The position numbers were made by a program, and so were the translations under genes. Positions 21,202 through 33,427 of a DNA stretch of 64,000 nucleotides are shown one piece after another. Under the pieces are notes generated by a model. That model was not told where the DNA came from, did no database searches, and worked only from the letters and a program-made list of their open reading frames with translations. Location of the stretch: assembly GCA_019671005.1 (NCBI GenBank), contig CM033744.1:15864128-15928127 (forward strand). Reading direction: 5' to 3'. The number at the start of each line of letters is the position of its first letter. Position 1 is the stretch's first letter. The stretch comes from Hibiscus mutabilis. Its lineage: Eukaryota; Streptophyta; Magnoliopsida; Malvales; Malvaceae.

Positions 21202-23417
21202 AATAGCACTTTGTGTTGGGTCTTTCAAAATTTTAAATTGAATAGTGATGGACTGGGTTAACCAAAAATAATTAAAACCCGTTGACCCCTCTTTTCCCCA
21301 TTTGTTCGAACCAAAATACCCAAAAATCCCCAAATAATTCTCTCACCTACTTAGTTCGGTCACCGTCCGCCAGTTGTCCACCGCCACGCTGTGACCGTCA
21401 CCGCCCCTTCCATCTGAATCGCCTCTCCTCTCCGACCAAAACCCCTAAGGGCACTCGCGCTATTGCCTCGCTGTTCACCGGCAATTTGAGATCAAAGGTG
21501 CGGCAAGCTTAGGGCTAAACCGTTTGAAATCTTCGTGTTTTCCAGCCATTCCCGTTGACCGTTGGAGAAACGGCCATCAATTTTGAGCTCACGGTGTTGA
21601 GGCGAGCAGAACCCGGCCGATCGATTACAGATCTAACGCCTGGATGACCTTCACCAGCGTTTAAGCTATTTTGGTAAGAACGGTATGTTACGGGTTGATT
21701 TTTAGAGTGTTTTGGCATAATTTTGGTTGTTGGAGGTGTTATTGGTTATTTCCGGCCAAAAACGTGCATATTGGGCCTTTCTCCGGCCATTTTTGGTCGC
21801 GCGTGGAGTTTACGCTCAGTCCGGGGCGATTTCCGGCTGCCTTGGACGGTCGCCCTTGAACCAGTCCGGTTTAATGGTGAACCGGTTTAGCCAGACCCGG
21901 TTTAATAACCGACCTGACCCGTAACTGACCCGACCTAAAACTGACCCGACCCGTAATAGAGTTAACCCGATCCGAGTCAACTCAGTTGACTTTGACAAAA
22001 AAGTCAAATTTTCTGAAAACTCTTATTTTACGTTTTTCGACGTCTTAAGTCCATTTTTGAAGCTGATTTTGTGAAATTTTAACCCGAAAGCCTCTAAATC
22101 TGATGTTAGACCCGAACATGCTTTTGTACTTCATTACTCAGTTTAAAAGCAATGTGATTAAGGACTGATTTTGGATTGTGGTTAATTGAAGGCATTCGTA
22201 TATCTTTGGATTTGGGAGGTTGGGGGACGTCAAATTCGGGTTCGAGAGTGTTCAAATGTCATTTCAAGGGTCAACCGATATAGCAAGGACTTAAGGTAAT
22301 ACATTACTACCTCTTGCATGCTTTATGATACATGTTGGTTCTAGGCTAAAGTTTGCATGAGAACGATTAAGTGTACTTTTAACCCTGCTTGAGTTAATTA
22401 AATTATGAGATAATATAATGGTAATTTGGATAAGATCGAATTATTCGAAAGAGGAATTTAATAGACCGAAAGGATCCTTAGTTCAGTAAGTGCTTAATAA
22501 GACATAATCTCTCGATCTGATAAATAGAGTTAAATAATTTAATATTTGAAATATTTCGTTAAGAAATGACGATAATACACTCGAGAAATAAGAATGACTT
22601 AAATACCCCTAACAAAGGAAATGTCCTAAAATTTTACACTCGGTCTGATAAATGATTACTTTATATGAAATCCTCGTTCTATTGGAAAAGAATTCGGTAT
22701 CAAGATTTCAAATATGTATGATAACAAAAGACTTGGATTACCCAAAATCTGGACAAACACCTGAAGAAAAATTTACTGGAAGATTCTACGTATTCCTGAA
22801 CTGATCTAAATGACAGCAGTGAATGAATTCACTAGAATGGTAGAAATGACTGGAATAACCTCAGGCACTGAAATTTATCAAATTAACTGAAATCATGGAT
22901 AAACCATCGAGAATTGAAATAAATAAATTGTTTAGAATTACCGGAAGTATCTTAATGACTAAAACACCCTTGGGCATCGAAGTTTTTGTAATAGCCTCGA
23001 ATACTAAAATGACCGAAAATACCTCTAAGACTTGGATAAGAAATACTAGTAAAGAAAATTAAATAGACCAGCTTTGAAAGTGGTAATATACGACTGTGTT
23101 TGTTAGTCATTTCGGATACTAATGTGATATTGAAAGAATACCATATGAAGGCATGACTGATTTCTCGTAGTTCTTGTAGTGGTTAATTAGTGAAGGTGAT
23201 CTACTTTGCAATACACTATAGTCAGTTCTAAGAAACGAATACTTAAGGTGTACCTATCTGATTGAATGGTTTGCTTTGTATCTTTTGATGTCATTACTTA
23301 ATATTGATTATTACCGTTGTTACTATTATCACTGCTTAGACTGTTATTGGGAACTTGGGTATAGTGAGAAGTGTCTGAAGGTTTAGCCTTGATTCGGCTG
23401 GTAATTCCGCCCGTAAA

Positions 23418-24000
23418 GGTTCCTACGCTTCGGCTAGGGTAATTCCTTATGACTACTGTATCAGGTTCCTACGCTTCGGCTAGGGTAATTCCTTATGGCT
23501 ATTATATCAGGTTCCTACGCTTCGGCTAGGGTAATTCATTATGGCTACTGTATCAGGTTCCTACGCTTCGGCTAGTGTAATTCCTTATGGCTACTGTATC
23601 AGGTTCCTATGCTTCGGCTAGGGTAATTCCTTATGTCTCTCATCAGACGTTCCAACGCTTCGGTTAGGGTAATTCCTTATGGCTACTGTCTCAGATCGAC
23701 GTTCCTACGCTTCGGCTAGGGTAATTCCTTATGGCTACTGTATCAGGTTCCTACGCTTCGGCTAGGGTAATTTCTTATGACTACTTATCAGGTTCTTACG
23801 CTTCCGCTAGGGTAATTCCTTATGACTATTGTATCAGGTTCATACGCTTCGGCTAGGGTAATTCCTTATGACTACTGTATCAAGTTCCTACGCTTCAGCT
23901 AGGGTAATTCCTTATGACTACTGTATCAGGTTTCTACGCTTCAGCTAGGGTAATACATTCTGGATTCAGGCTTTTATGCTTCAGTTAGTACGATTCTATT
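23418..24000 (+). repeat. 46-bp minisatellite inside the solo LTR
   Basis: Units of the form GGTTCCTACGCTTCGGCTAG plus GGTAATTCCTTATGGCTACT plus GTATCA repeat at exact 46-bp steps (23418, 23464 and onward), about twelve copies. Occasional 3-5-bp indels occur and the last units decay. The frame is not preserved. LTR-internal minisatellites of this kind vary in number between insertions. Confidence 0.9.
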
Positions 24001-24604
24001 GGACCCAATACACCCTTTTAGGTCAGCACCTACGCCCAATGGGCCTGGGTAAATGCCTTATAGATGCAGTCTTGGAAAACTACCTACTGGAGTTCAGATG
24101 GAGGATAGATAAGAATTTAAAATGAACTGTAATTGGATCCTGTGGATACCCGGAACACCGTGATAGTTTTATACTACACCATGTATCTGTTTTGCCTTAC
24201 ATGCACTTGTCTACATCATCATTTGGTAGTTTTGTATTATTGAGTTTTCCCAAACTCACTTGTTTCACCATTGCAGGTTAAAGAAATTCGATTATAGATT
24301 TATGACCGATATCAGTTTGGAGTTCCTTTGGCATTGCGCGTGAAGTGCGATACCTATGTATTAGTGGGCATGCATGTCACGATTTATTTTATGATTGAGT
24401 ATGTATAATGTTTTCTGGATTTCAGTCTTGTGTACACGAAATTTTAATATAGATTTAACAGAAATGTTGTTTTACACTTTTAAATGTATTTCTAAGAGTT
24501 TTCTTCTATTTTTCTGTGGGTCGCTCCGGTGACCCGAATGTGACCTCCTAGATTTAGGTGTGTCGTATAGCCGGGTCTAGGGTATTACAGGTTGAATAAT
24601 ATTG

Positions 24605-25147
24605 ATGTTAAGTTATGTCACTTGGTGAATAGACATGCTAATAATAAGTCGTGTCACTTGGTGAACAGGCTTATTAATTTTTGGCTTAAAGTTACATCCA
24701 TTCAATCGTATCTATTAACTTTTCAACAAATCTTTCCACCAAAAGGTTTAGCCTTCTCATCAAACGATTTAATTTTTTTCATCCTCTATATAAAGGAGGA
24801 TTTCCAAAACATTTTACACAATTCAACATCTTTGAAACTCAACAACTTTGAAAAACATTTTTGGTTTCCGGTGATAGCGAAAGGCAAAATTGTGTTCGAT
24901 TGTTCATTGCAATTGTGCTACTACTATGAACATTTGTTGTTGCATCCTGGGAGATAGACGTCCAATGTTACTCAAGCACCGAGTAGAAGACGAATCTGTC
25001 TTAAGGAAACTGTTTATCATGCCTCAACAAATTTCTTCTGATTTTTAACTATGTCCGATTTAAGGTTTTATTTTTAATTTATTATTATTTATTTTTCTTA
25101 CGGTATTCTATTATATTTGGATTATTACTTCACCTATTTTTCTAACA
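24605..25147 (+). repeat. Possible 5' LTR of element F
   Basis: TGTTAAGTTATGTC at 24605 to CTAACA at 25147 would make an LTR of about 540 bp. A good TATA box (CTATATAAAG) lies at 24786-24795. No matching second LTR is in the window and the following primer site is not recognisable, so the boundaries are tentative. Confidence 0.35.
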
Positions 25148-25959
25148 ATCTTAAGATAGAGTTACAGTTTTAATTCAAGACATCCAAATAATCGTGAATA
25201 AAGAAAATTAAAGGATGTGCATTACCATGAATCTTGTTGGTGGCTCTTGATAAGAATTCTAATTTGATATTAATTCTTATCCTCTCGAGAAAAAAGTTGC
25301 CGGTGCATTTTAACAAACTGTACCTTATCATGGTGAATTCGAATATGAACAAAAGATATGAATATGGTGGAACCCGTGAAGCAATCCGGAAATGGAAGGA
25401 TGTGCAAAGTTTATTTTTTGTGCTAAACCCATGTGTTACACCGGGTAGTTCCTCGAGTTGGTAAATGCATGTTTGATGGGGTTACATGTGACGGTATTAA
25501 TTTTGTGAATTTTGTCTTTAGAACTAAAATACATTGCTACATACTATGGGTATTGCGGTATTAATAATTCTTTTTGAGAAATGCGTCACTATAACAGGAC
25601 AATTGCAATCATGAAAAGTAAAAAGATGATGGTGGAATAAAATATTCTCAAAATCAAATAGCTTTTAAATTCTAGTTCGATTTTTATGATCTGTTGAACA
25701 CTAAAGATAAATTTTTTTATTATTGATAATAACTTATTTCTAAGACTAACTTTTGTCTGTGTTTAGAGTTGAACAGAATTGACTTTGTACTTCTATTTTG
25801 GGTTTTAATTTTACTAAATTCCTGATATGACATAATCTAAGAACTCGTCCAATTTTTATTCTGTAATCACTACACTTTGGTTTTGAACCAAAGTCAAATG
25901 TTGTCGGTAACTATAAGCCACAATAAAAAGCTTGCAAAGAGAATTTTAAAATGTGGTAA

Positions 25960-26208
25960 TAAGAAAATGGTGTGTTATTTAACCATGTTGTTCCTCCTAT
26001 TGTTAGAGAGGATGATGTAGATATTGGCACCGCCTTCAACGTTGTCAAGGCATGGAAGCACTCTAATTTCTTATATCGTAACTACATTCTCAAAGCCATA
26101 TTTGATGCACATTATGAAATGCACAATATTATAAGAACAATAAAAAGTTCTGGATTATCACATAACATGTGGGGAAGTTGTGTTATTAGTAAACTACCTT
26201 TTAAATAA
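25960..26208 (+). pseudogene. copia Gag fragment
   Basis: About 78 codons read as AWKHSNFLYRNYILKAIFD and following residues, matching the capsid region of copia Gag (canonical form AWKHSDFLCRNYVL). It ends at a stop with no zinc knuckle. No start is needed, as it is a fragment of element F. Confidence 0.65.
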
Positions 26209-26269
26209 GGTGTCCTACAAGAGAAAAGGAAAAGACATCATATGAATTATAAAATGATAGAAAATCTTC

Positions 26270-26760
26270 CTACAACTACTTGAAAGCATGAGGGTATTTT
26301 GCCAAAGTAATGACTCCTTTACCGAAGTAAATGAAAATATGTCCTAAAATGATGGATTGTATTTTCATTGGTTATACTTGTCATAACAATAATGGTAATG
26401 ATATTGGTAGTGAAAACTAAAGAATTATATTACCATGGATTATTCTCCTAATGTGTTTATTTTTGTGATAATTGATTATGTTTGTCATACAATACATAAT
26501 GATTTTTTGTACATGAATAAAATAATCTTGAAATTCATAAGAATACAATATTGAAATCTAAAATTGCCTCATTCTTTTGTAAGGCCATGAAAGTTGGTCA
26601 AGTTCAACGAAACGAACTATAAAGACTATTGATAAAAAAAATTGTCAAGCCTTTCAAGATGATGTTGATGACAAAGCAGAACAAGAAAAAGTAAAAGGGC
26701 AAGGGTGAAAAAGTTATTTGGATAGGATTTTTTAACTTATATCCTAGAGACTGAATGACA
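26270..26760 (+). pseudogene. copia integrase C-terminus and linker fragment
   Basis: Degenerate translation gives FAKVMTPLP, then MKICPKMMDCIFIGYTCHN (integrase tail, canonical GPKTxDCVFIGYA), then NTILKSKIASFF and the basic linker that precedes reverse transcriptase. Stops and frameshifts interrupt it. The RT that should follow is absent. Confidence 0.55.
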
Positions 26761-26799
26761 ACGAATTTTTTTTGGAGGATATTTCAGAATGACCAAATC

Positions 26800-27050
26800 A
26801 TGTGCCCATAAAATGTATAGATTGTGATAACAAAAAAACACTTGGTAGAACACAAAACGTAATGGTAAGTCGAGACAAATGCGTCGTATACATAAAATCG
26901 GTAGACAACTGATTTCAACTAGAGTTATCTCTATTGATATTGTAAGATTAAAAGATCAGACTATGAATCCGCTAACCAAAAGGTTGAATCGAGATCAAGT
27001 TGAGAAAACATAGAAATGAATGAGACTAAAGCCCATGAATTTTTAAGGAG
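26800..27050 (+). pseudogene. copia RNase H C-terminal fragment
   Basis: Reads CDNKKTLGRTQNVMV, then (after a frame change) KSRQMRRIHKIGRQL, STRVISIDIVRLKDQ and MNPLTKRLNRDQVEKT, the well-known end of copia RNase H (canonical DPLTKGLxR). The tail MRLKPMNF is cut by the start of element A. Confidence 0.7.
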
Positions 27051-27053
27051 CTG

Positions 27054-30000
27054 TGTAATTCCCAAAAATCAGCCTGATCATATTTCAACTTCTGATAATC
27101 GAAAATTCATTACTAGTAAGTTAAAATGAGTAAATAAAAATTAGAAAAGGGGATTATTTGGTACTATGAAAGATTTCAAGATTTAATCCGACAATTTAAA
27201 GAATAAGGATTAATTTGTTAAGTTATATGAAGTTAAGGGCCAATTTGTAAAGGTGTAAAATAGTAAGTCTTAAAGGCCATGGTAAGTGTCATTGCATGGT
27301 CTAATTAAGATGACAAGTGTCCTGAGGAATAACTAGTGAATAAAACCTGTGTTATTAACTGATTGAAATTGGTTGCATGTTGCCGTGTGGAATATATATG
27401 TATATAGGGAATAAAAGTAAACCCTTGGATAAAGGTCTCCTTGTGGGAGACAGAAATAAAAACAAAATAAATAAATGAATATATATGTATGATGTAGGTA
27501 ATAGGAACTACTGCGTGGCAGCATGATAAACGAAAGGCAGTAGAAAGAGGTTGTTGTCACCTTAAAATAATGACAACAAGGTCTTAAATTTTCTATGTTT
27601 GGTGGGAGGCTGCAGCCACCAATGAGCCTTAATGGAAAGAGTGAAACGTGTCAAAGGATGATAATTTGGCAATTTCTCAAGCTGAAGTCTTCCATCTTTG
27701 TATGGTTGAAGCAAATGAAGTAAGGGGAAATCGAAAACAGAAAAAGGACTTACCAGCTTAAGTTCGAATCGTGAGGAAATAAATGGGATATATATTTTTA
27801 AACATTATTTTTCTGGTTGGAATCGAACAAGGAAAGAAAACAAATAAGAAAAGTTGAGAGAGGCTTCTTACTTTAGAAAAATGAAAGTTTAACGAAGCAA
27901 TGGTGTAAGCAAAAAGAAGAGTTTAGAGACACAAATTAGCAATTTTAATAGGTAAGAAGCCTCGCTCCCAATATGTTTCTTCAGATTTTATTAGAATTTT
28001 AGAGTTAAATTATGTGATAAATCAAATGGTAATTTACTTGTTATTTGCACGTTGCCTACTGAAAAACCGAAGATAAAATGGAAGCTCTCATTGTTAGGTA
28101 GATGAAGTTAATAACGGAAAGCACTACGTTATGTGAGTGTAGTTCATGATCCGAGATGACCTAGTGTCATCTCGGTTTTTATTTATTTACACATAAATTG
28201 TGCCATTTATTAGATATGGCAATTGGATACATGAAGCTCACATAAAGCGAGTTTTGGGTGGCAGTCATGGTATGGTATGGTAAGGTAGGCTTAGTAAGCT
28301 TATTACTTTGACTTATGCTTGTGTGTATTTTGCTATGCTGAATATGAACTATGAAATGGACTATGTTATGATTTATGAAACTACAAAATGTCTCGGAGCT
28401 TTATGCTCAATATGAAACTATGTTATGATACTATGGAGCTTCATGCTTATTATGAATTTATGGTTTGATAAGCTTTGGAGCTTAAAGGTCACTCTTGATA
28501 TAAGACCCATCTCTTGATAATAAAGCTTAAAATGCTATAAGTTTCTTAAATAATGCAAGCCCTTGGACACTTTGGCCTGGTACAATGGTATATTCGGACT
28601 ATAGTCCACGAGCTACGGCTCAGGTATGACAATCCCATATATGCGATATGCTTGAACACTAGCCGTTGCTTTGTGCTATGTGTAACACGGACTATTACGG
28701 TTAAACACAGACCAATTCTACCCATGTTCAAATGTGATCCAAGGCGAATGTTGCTAAATGACATGCTTTAGATATGATCATGAACTCCAATAAGACATGC
28801 TTAAGTCATGACCGTGATCTTCAATAAAACATGCTCAAGAAATGACAATGAACCTCTAATAACATATGCTCAAGACTTGATTAAGGGTGCAAGTATGACA
28901 TGTAAAAGATGACACGTATGCATTGATGCCACCATATACTTTGTTTTTATTGATTTCATGCAAATCATAACTATCAATGTATTGTTATTCAGGGTCACTA
29001 CCTCACTTAGGCTAAGTAAGCCTAACTCATTTCATTGTCATACATTTCAGGTTATAAGGGCTTCTAAGGATCACTCGTGATACGAGGTTGCAAGTCACAC
29101 TTAAGACATTCAGTAAATTTTTCTTGTCAAACTCCTAGTTGGTGGCATATGAACTAAATATGATAAGTTGCATTTTGTTAAAGTGTGATATGTGTGAATG
29201 CTGTGCAATAAGACTTAGGCTATGATAAATATGAGTGAATTGTTGTGATTATAGTTTAATTAACTTACTTATGGTAAGTAAAACAAGTATGGATAACATA
29301 AAAATTATGTTTAAGTGATGCTCGATTTGGTATGATATGCCCGGCTATGATGAGTTGTGAGTGTGTATATAAAAATTTGATATGTGGATAAAATCTTAAA
29401 TAGTAAATTTGATTTATAAGCTTGAAATGGACCATATCAACAGTGGATGATTATGAGATATATTTAAAGATGCTTTAATGCTTATGTAGCACAAGATATG
29501 CAGTATAATAAGTATATGTGTTGTGATAACACTAATAGAATATTGTATGAAAGAAGTTAGGAAGTCATTTTGGTATATTGGACATAGTCATTGTATGCAT
29601 GAATAAAATGAACTATATGCTGTCCATGTTCTGATAAGTCTAAATTAGAACTAGTATGCTTAAGAAATCTTGATTTGAATCTAAAATAAAAAGGTAAGTT
29701 GATGTAATCTGATGCAGGGTGTATTGGTGTAGTACGAACAAGTACCAGTACAGCCAAACTAAAAATGACAATTTTGTGCATAGCGTACCGGTATGGTACC
29801 CTGTGTACTGGTACAATTTTGATCAAGTACCGACACGAGATTAGGTACCGGTACAAAAATAGGATACTTGAACCTGCAATGTAATTGGTATCGGTACGAG
29901 TCCTTGAGTACCGGTATAGATGGCGGTTAAGTTGGTTACAACTTAATCCATAATTCGGAATCTTTACATTTTAGTTCTAAGAAAAGCATGTACTAATTGG

Positions 30001-30789
30001 GTAAGTTATTTATATCCAAAAGAGATAAAAACTAACAAGTAGCCATGATTTCACACAAATTTCAAGAATGTGTCCTTAATGTCTAAAATAGACCACATAT
30101 TTATAGAAAATTACAATCTAGTCCCTAATTGACCATCATGTTAGTTAAATGAGTTGTAGACCTCTAAATGGGTTAAAATTTTACAAGTGATCTAAAAGGG
30201 CATGAAAAACAAGTATGTGAGTTTTAAATCTAGAAAATATCAGGAATTGCTAAAATTACACTTTAGTCCTTCAACTTTGTTTTCTCTACAAAAAGTCCCC
30301 TAATTATGAAATCAAGGCTTAACATGAACTGACATGATTACTTGTACATAATATATGATCAAATAAGTATGTTAGGACAAGAATATCTTAAGTATGTCCT
30401 CGATCATAAGAAATGACCTTAAATTCTCAAAAATTATGTTTTGGTCCCTATTTGGGAATTAAGACTTTTAGTATAAATAATCAGGTTGGTTTTGACTCAA
30501 TATGGTTAAAATTAGTAGGAAATTATGGTAGGGGTAATTTGATAAATATTGGAACTTTGGAAAATTTATAATTTAGTCCCAGAATTTAAAAATTATGCAA
30601 AAAGGTCCCTAAACGACTAATATAAGAATTAATTGGTTTAAGATCTCTGGTAACTGATAACTAACGAGTAGTTTTGAAATTAAGCATGTTTTTAAATTTG
30701 TATAACCATTCAAATACTTGATTCCTTTGATGTGTTTTTTGGTAACATTCACGATCCAGTTTTCTTCCAAACTGGGTAGGGGTGTTACA
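27054..30789 (+). repeat. LTR1 of element A
   Basis: 3736 bp, TGTAATTCCC to GGTGTTACA. It contains a cluster of GTACCGGTAC-type palindromes at 29728-29920 and a short tandem block GGAGCTT(C/T)ATGCT near 28390-28450 that has one more copy in LTR2. Frames at 28546-28771 and 29557-29856 fall in these LTR repeats and are not genes. Confidence 0.85.
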
Positions 30790-30792
30790 TTT

Positions 30793-30810
30793 GCAGTATT
30801 AGAGCTAGAG
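30793..30810 (+). promoter_or_regulatory. Degenerate primer-binding site of element A
   Basis: GCAGTATTAGAGCTAGAG directly follows LTR1 and resembles TGGTATCAGAGC, the initiator tRNA-Met primer site, with several changes. Confidence 0.6.
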
Positions 30811-31584
30811 TTTAGTCAATTCTAGGATTAAACCACGACTTATTATATGTTTGTATTCTGCATATGCCACCTAGGAGTTTAAAGTTGTATGCTATTTGTG
30901 ACTAGTAACTGATACGATCATATTATTTCCGATTGACTACCAAGATGATAATTTAGCTCTTGGGTCAAAATGATATATAATATGATTGTCTGATAAGATG
31001 TGTAAGTTGATTAAAACCTTTTGAATCCATGAGAACTTTGAGTTTTGTGTTATTAAGTCAGGGTTAATGAGTCTAAATTCTCAGATTTTCCTAAGTTCTT
31101 AAGATCACTCCTTGCTCCATGATAAACAAGTTATCTTGAATAACTTGTCAAGCAAGTAAACTATAATTTCTAATTCGATGTATTTCTCGATTAAACTCCG
31201 CAAGGCATGTTTAAGATAATAGAATTTTGGGAGTTCTTTTCATTGATTGGAACTAAGAGAAAATATGCTCTTAAATTTCAAAGCCTATGTAAACACATAA
31301 CAAGAACACTTTGATTAGCAACAAGATTAAAGCACTCTTTGTATGGTTTGAACAAAAATTCAGTATTGAATAAGTTACCGGTCCGAACATAGTTAAATTC
31401 ATAGGGTGTCATATCATCCTCTATTCTATAAGTATTGATTTGATTCATCTTAGGAGTTCGAATCAAGTCAGTACAAGAATAGCCTAATGTGATTTATGAA
31501 AATTTCTTTTGAAAGACCATAAGCATGAAAAGTTAGTAATTTTATTTTCTCAGTTCCGAAGCGAAATTTGAGGACGAATTTTCT
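30811..31584 (+). other. Non-coding interior of element A
   Basis: Begins with a gag-like start (ATGCCACCTAGGAGT near 30860, MPPRS), then has no coding similarity. The 62-codon minus-strand frame at 31278-31466 is unrecognised. It ends with the conserved 3' pol-end motif near 31563-31583. Confidence 0.6.
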
Positions 31585-31598
31585 TAAAGGGGGAGAAC
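31585..31598 (+). promoter_or_regulatory. Polypurine tract of element A
   Basis: AAAGGGGGAGAAC immediately precedes LTR2 (first base mutated, CGTAATACCCC). Confidence 0.75.
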
Positions 31599-33427
31599 CG
31601 TAATACCCCAAAAATCGGCCTAGTCAGAGTTCGACTTCTGATGATAAAAAATTCATTAGTAGTAAGTTAAAATGAGTAAATAAAATGAAAAAGGAGAATT
31701 ATTTGGTACTATGAAAGATTTCAAGATTTAATCCGAAAGTGTGAAGAATAAGGATTAATTTGTAAAGTTATAATGAAGTTACGGGCCAAATTGTAAAGGT
31801 GTAAAATAGTAAGTCTTAAAAGCCATGGTAAATGTCATTGCATGGTCTAATTAAGATGACAAGTTTCTTGAGGACTAACTAATGCATAAAATCAGTCTTA
31901 TTAACTGATTGAAGTTGGTTGCATGTTGCCGTGTAGAATATATATGTATATAGGGAATAAAAGTAAACCCTTGGATAAGGGTTTCCCTTGTAGGAGATAG
32001 AAATAAAAACAAAATAAATAAATGACTATATATGTATGATGTAGGTAACGGGAACTGCTGAGTGGCAGCATGATAGATGAAAAACAGTAGCAAGGGGTTG
32101 TTGTTACCTTAAAATAGTGACAACAAGGTCTTAAATTTATTATGTTTGGTGGGAGGCTGCAGCCACCAATGAGCCTTAATGGAAAGAGTGAAACGTGTCA
32201 AAGGATGATAATTTGGCAATTTCTCAAGCCGTCAAGTCTTCCATCTTTGTATGGTTGAAGCAAATGAAGTAAGGGGAAATCGAAAACAGAAAAGAGAAGG
32301 ACTTACGAGCTTAAGTTCTAATCGTGAGGAAATAAATGGGATATATATTTCTAAACATTATTTTTCTGGTTGGAATCGATCAAGGAAAGAAAACAAATAA
32401 GAAAAGTTGAGAGAGGCTTTTTACTTTAGAAAAATGAAAGTTTAACGAAGCAATGGTGTAAGCAAAAAGAAGAGTTTAGAGACACAAGTTACCAATTTTA
32501 ATAGGTAAGAAGCCTCGCTCCCAATATGTTTCTTCATATTTTATTAGAATTTTAGAGTTAAATTATGTGATAAATCAAATGGTAATTTACTTGTTATTTG
32601 CATGTTGCCTACTGAAAAACCGACGATAAAATGGAAGCTCTCATGGTTAAGTAGGTGAAGTTGATAACGGAAAGATGTATGTAAGGTGAGTGTAGTTCAT
32701 GATTCGGGATGACCTGGTGTCATCTCGGTTTTTATTTATTTACGCATGAATTGTGTCATTTGTTAGAAATGGTAATTAGATACATGAAGCTCACATAGAG
32801 CGAGTTTTCGGGGGCAATCATGGTATTGTATGATAAGGTAAGCTTGGTAATCTTATTCCTTTAACTTATGCTTGTGTGTACTTTGCTATGCTTAATATGA
32901 ACTATGAAATGGACTGTGTTATGATTTATGAAACTACGAAATGTCTTGGAGCTTTATGCTCATTATGAAACTATGAAATGGACTGTGTTATGATTTATGA
33001 AAATACAAAATGTCTTGGAGCTTTATGCTCATTATGAAGCCATGTTATGATACTATGGAGCTTCATGCTCATTATGAATTTATGGTAAGATAAGCTTTGG
33101 AGCTTAAAGTTCACTCTTGATATAAGACTCATCTCCTGATAATAAAGCTTAAAATGCTATAGTTGATTAAACAATGGAAGCCCTTGTACACATTGTTATG
33201 GTACAGTGGTATATTCAGACTACGGTCCACGAGCTACGGCTCAGGGATGATGATCCTATATATGTGATATGCTTGAACACTAGCCATTGCTTTGTGCTAT
33301 ATATAACACGGACCAATATGGTTAAACATGAACTAATGCTATCCATGTCCAAATGTGATCCAAGGCGAATGTTGCTAAAAGACATGCTTTAGACATGATT
33401 ATGAACTCCAATAAGACATGTTGAAGT
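31599..33427 (+). repeat. LTR2 of element A, first part
   Basis: Closely follows LTR1 (27054 to about 28790) and then breaks at GAAGTCA, where element B begins. It contains an extra copy of the GGAGCTTTATGCT block near 32940-33020 relative to LTR1. Continues at 48639. Confidence 0.85.

Larger units (their letters stand above)
21093..24589 (+). mobile_element. 3.5-kb solo LTR of a gypsy-type element, TSD GGTTG
   Basis: It starts TGTAACACCTG and ends GGGTATTACA, and is flanked by GGTTG at 21088-21092 and 24590-24594. There is no second copy and no internal sequence, so this is a solo LTR left by LTR-LTR recombination. The TGTAACACC...TATTACA ends and the great length fit Tekay-like chromovirus LTRs, but this is inference. 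A GC-rich region (21280-21990) and a 46-bp minisatellite lie inside. Short frames at 21282-21924 have no recognisable product. Confidence 0.85.
24595..27053 (+). mobile_element. Deleted copia-type retrotransposon remnant (element F)
   Basis: Plus-strand translation gives, in order, a gag piece, an integrase tail and pre-RT linker, and the end of RNase H. Most of integrase and nearly all of reverse transcriptase are missing. The left end abuts the solo LTR. The right end is cut at 27053 by the LTR of element A. Many stops and frameshifts show that it is old. Confidence 0.75.
27054..33427 (+). mobile_element. Element A: gypsy-type, very long LTRs, almost no interior (LARD-like)
   Basis: LTR1 (27054-30789) is followed by a tRNA-iMet-type primer site, about 0.8 kb of non-coding interior, a polypurine tract and LTR2 from 31599. 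LTR2 is cut at 33427, resumes at 48639-48722, and is cut again by element E; the rest lies beyond the window. A gag start MPPRS follows the primer site and stops almost at once. The sequence GAAATTTGAGGACGAATTTTC before the tract is the conserved end of gypsy pol regions. Without any enzyme gene this is a non-autonomous element. Confidence 0.85.

Noticed and set aside
21282..22007. GC-rich short frames as a host gene exon
   Set aside because: They lie inside a solo LTR with clean target-site duplications, overlap in several frames, and resemble no known protein.
23418..24000. 46-bp repeats resembling short repeat-spacer structure
   Set aside because: The whole 46-bp period is conserved, so it is a minisatellite in an LTR.
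28546..28771. 72-codon frames on both strands, with a relative at 33174-33392
   Set aside because: They lie in corresponding parts of the two LTRs of element A and have no known domain.
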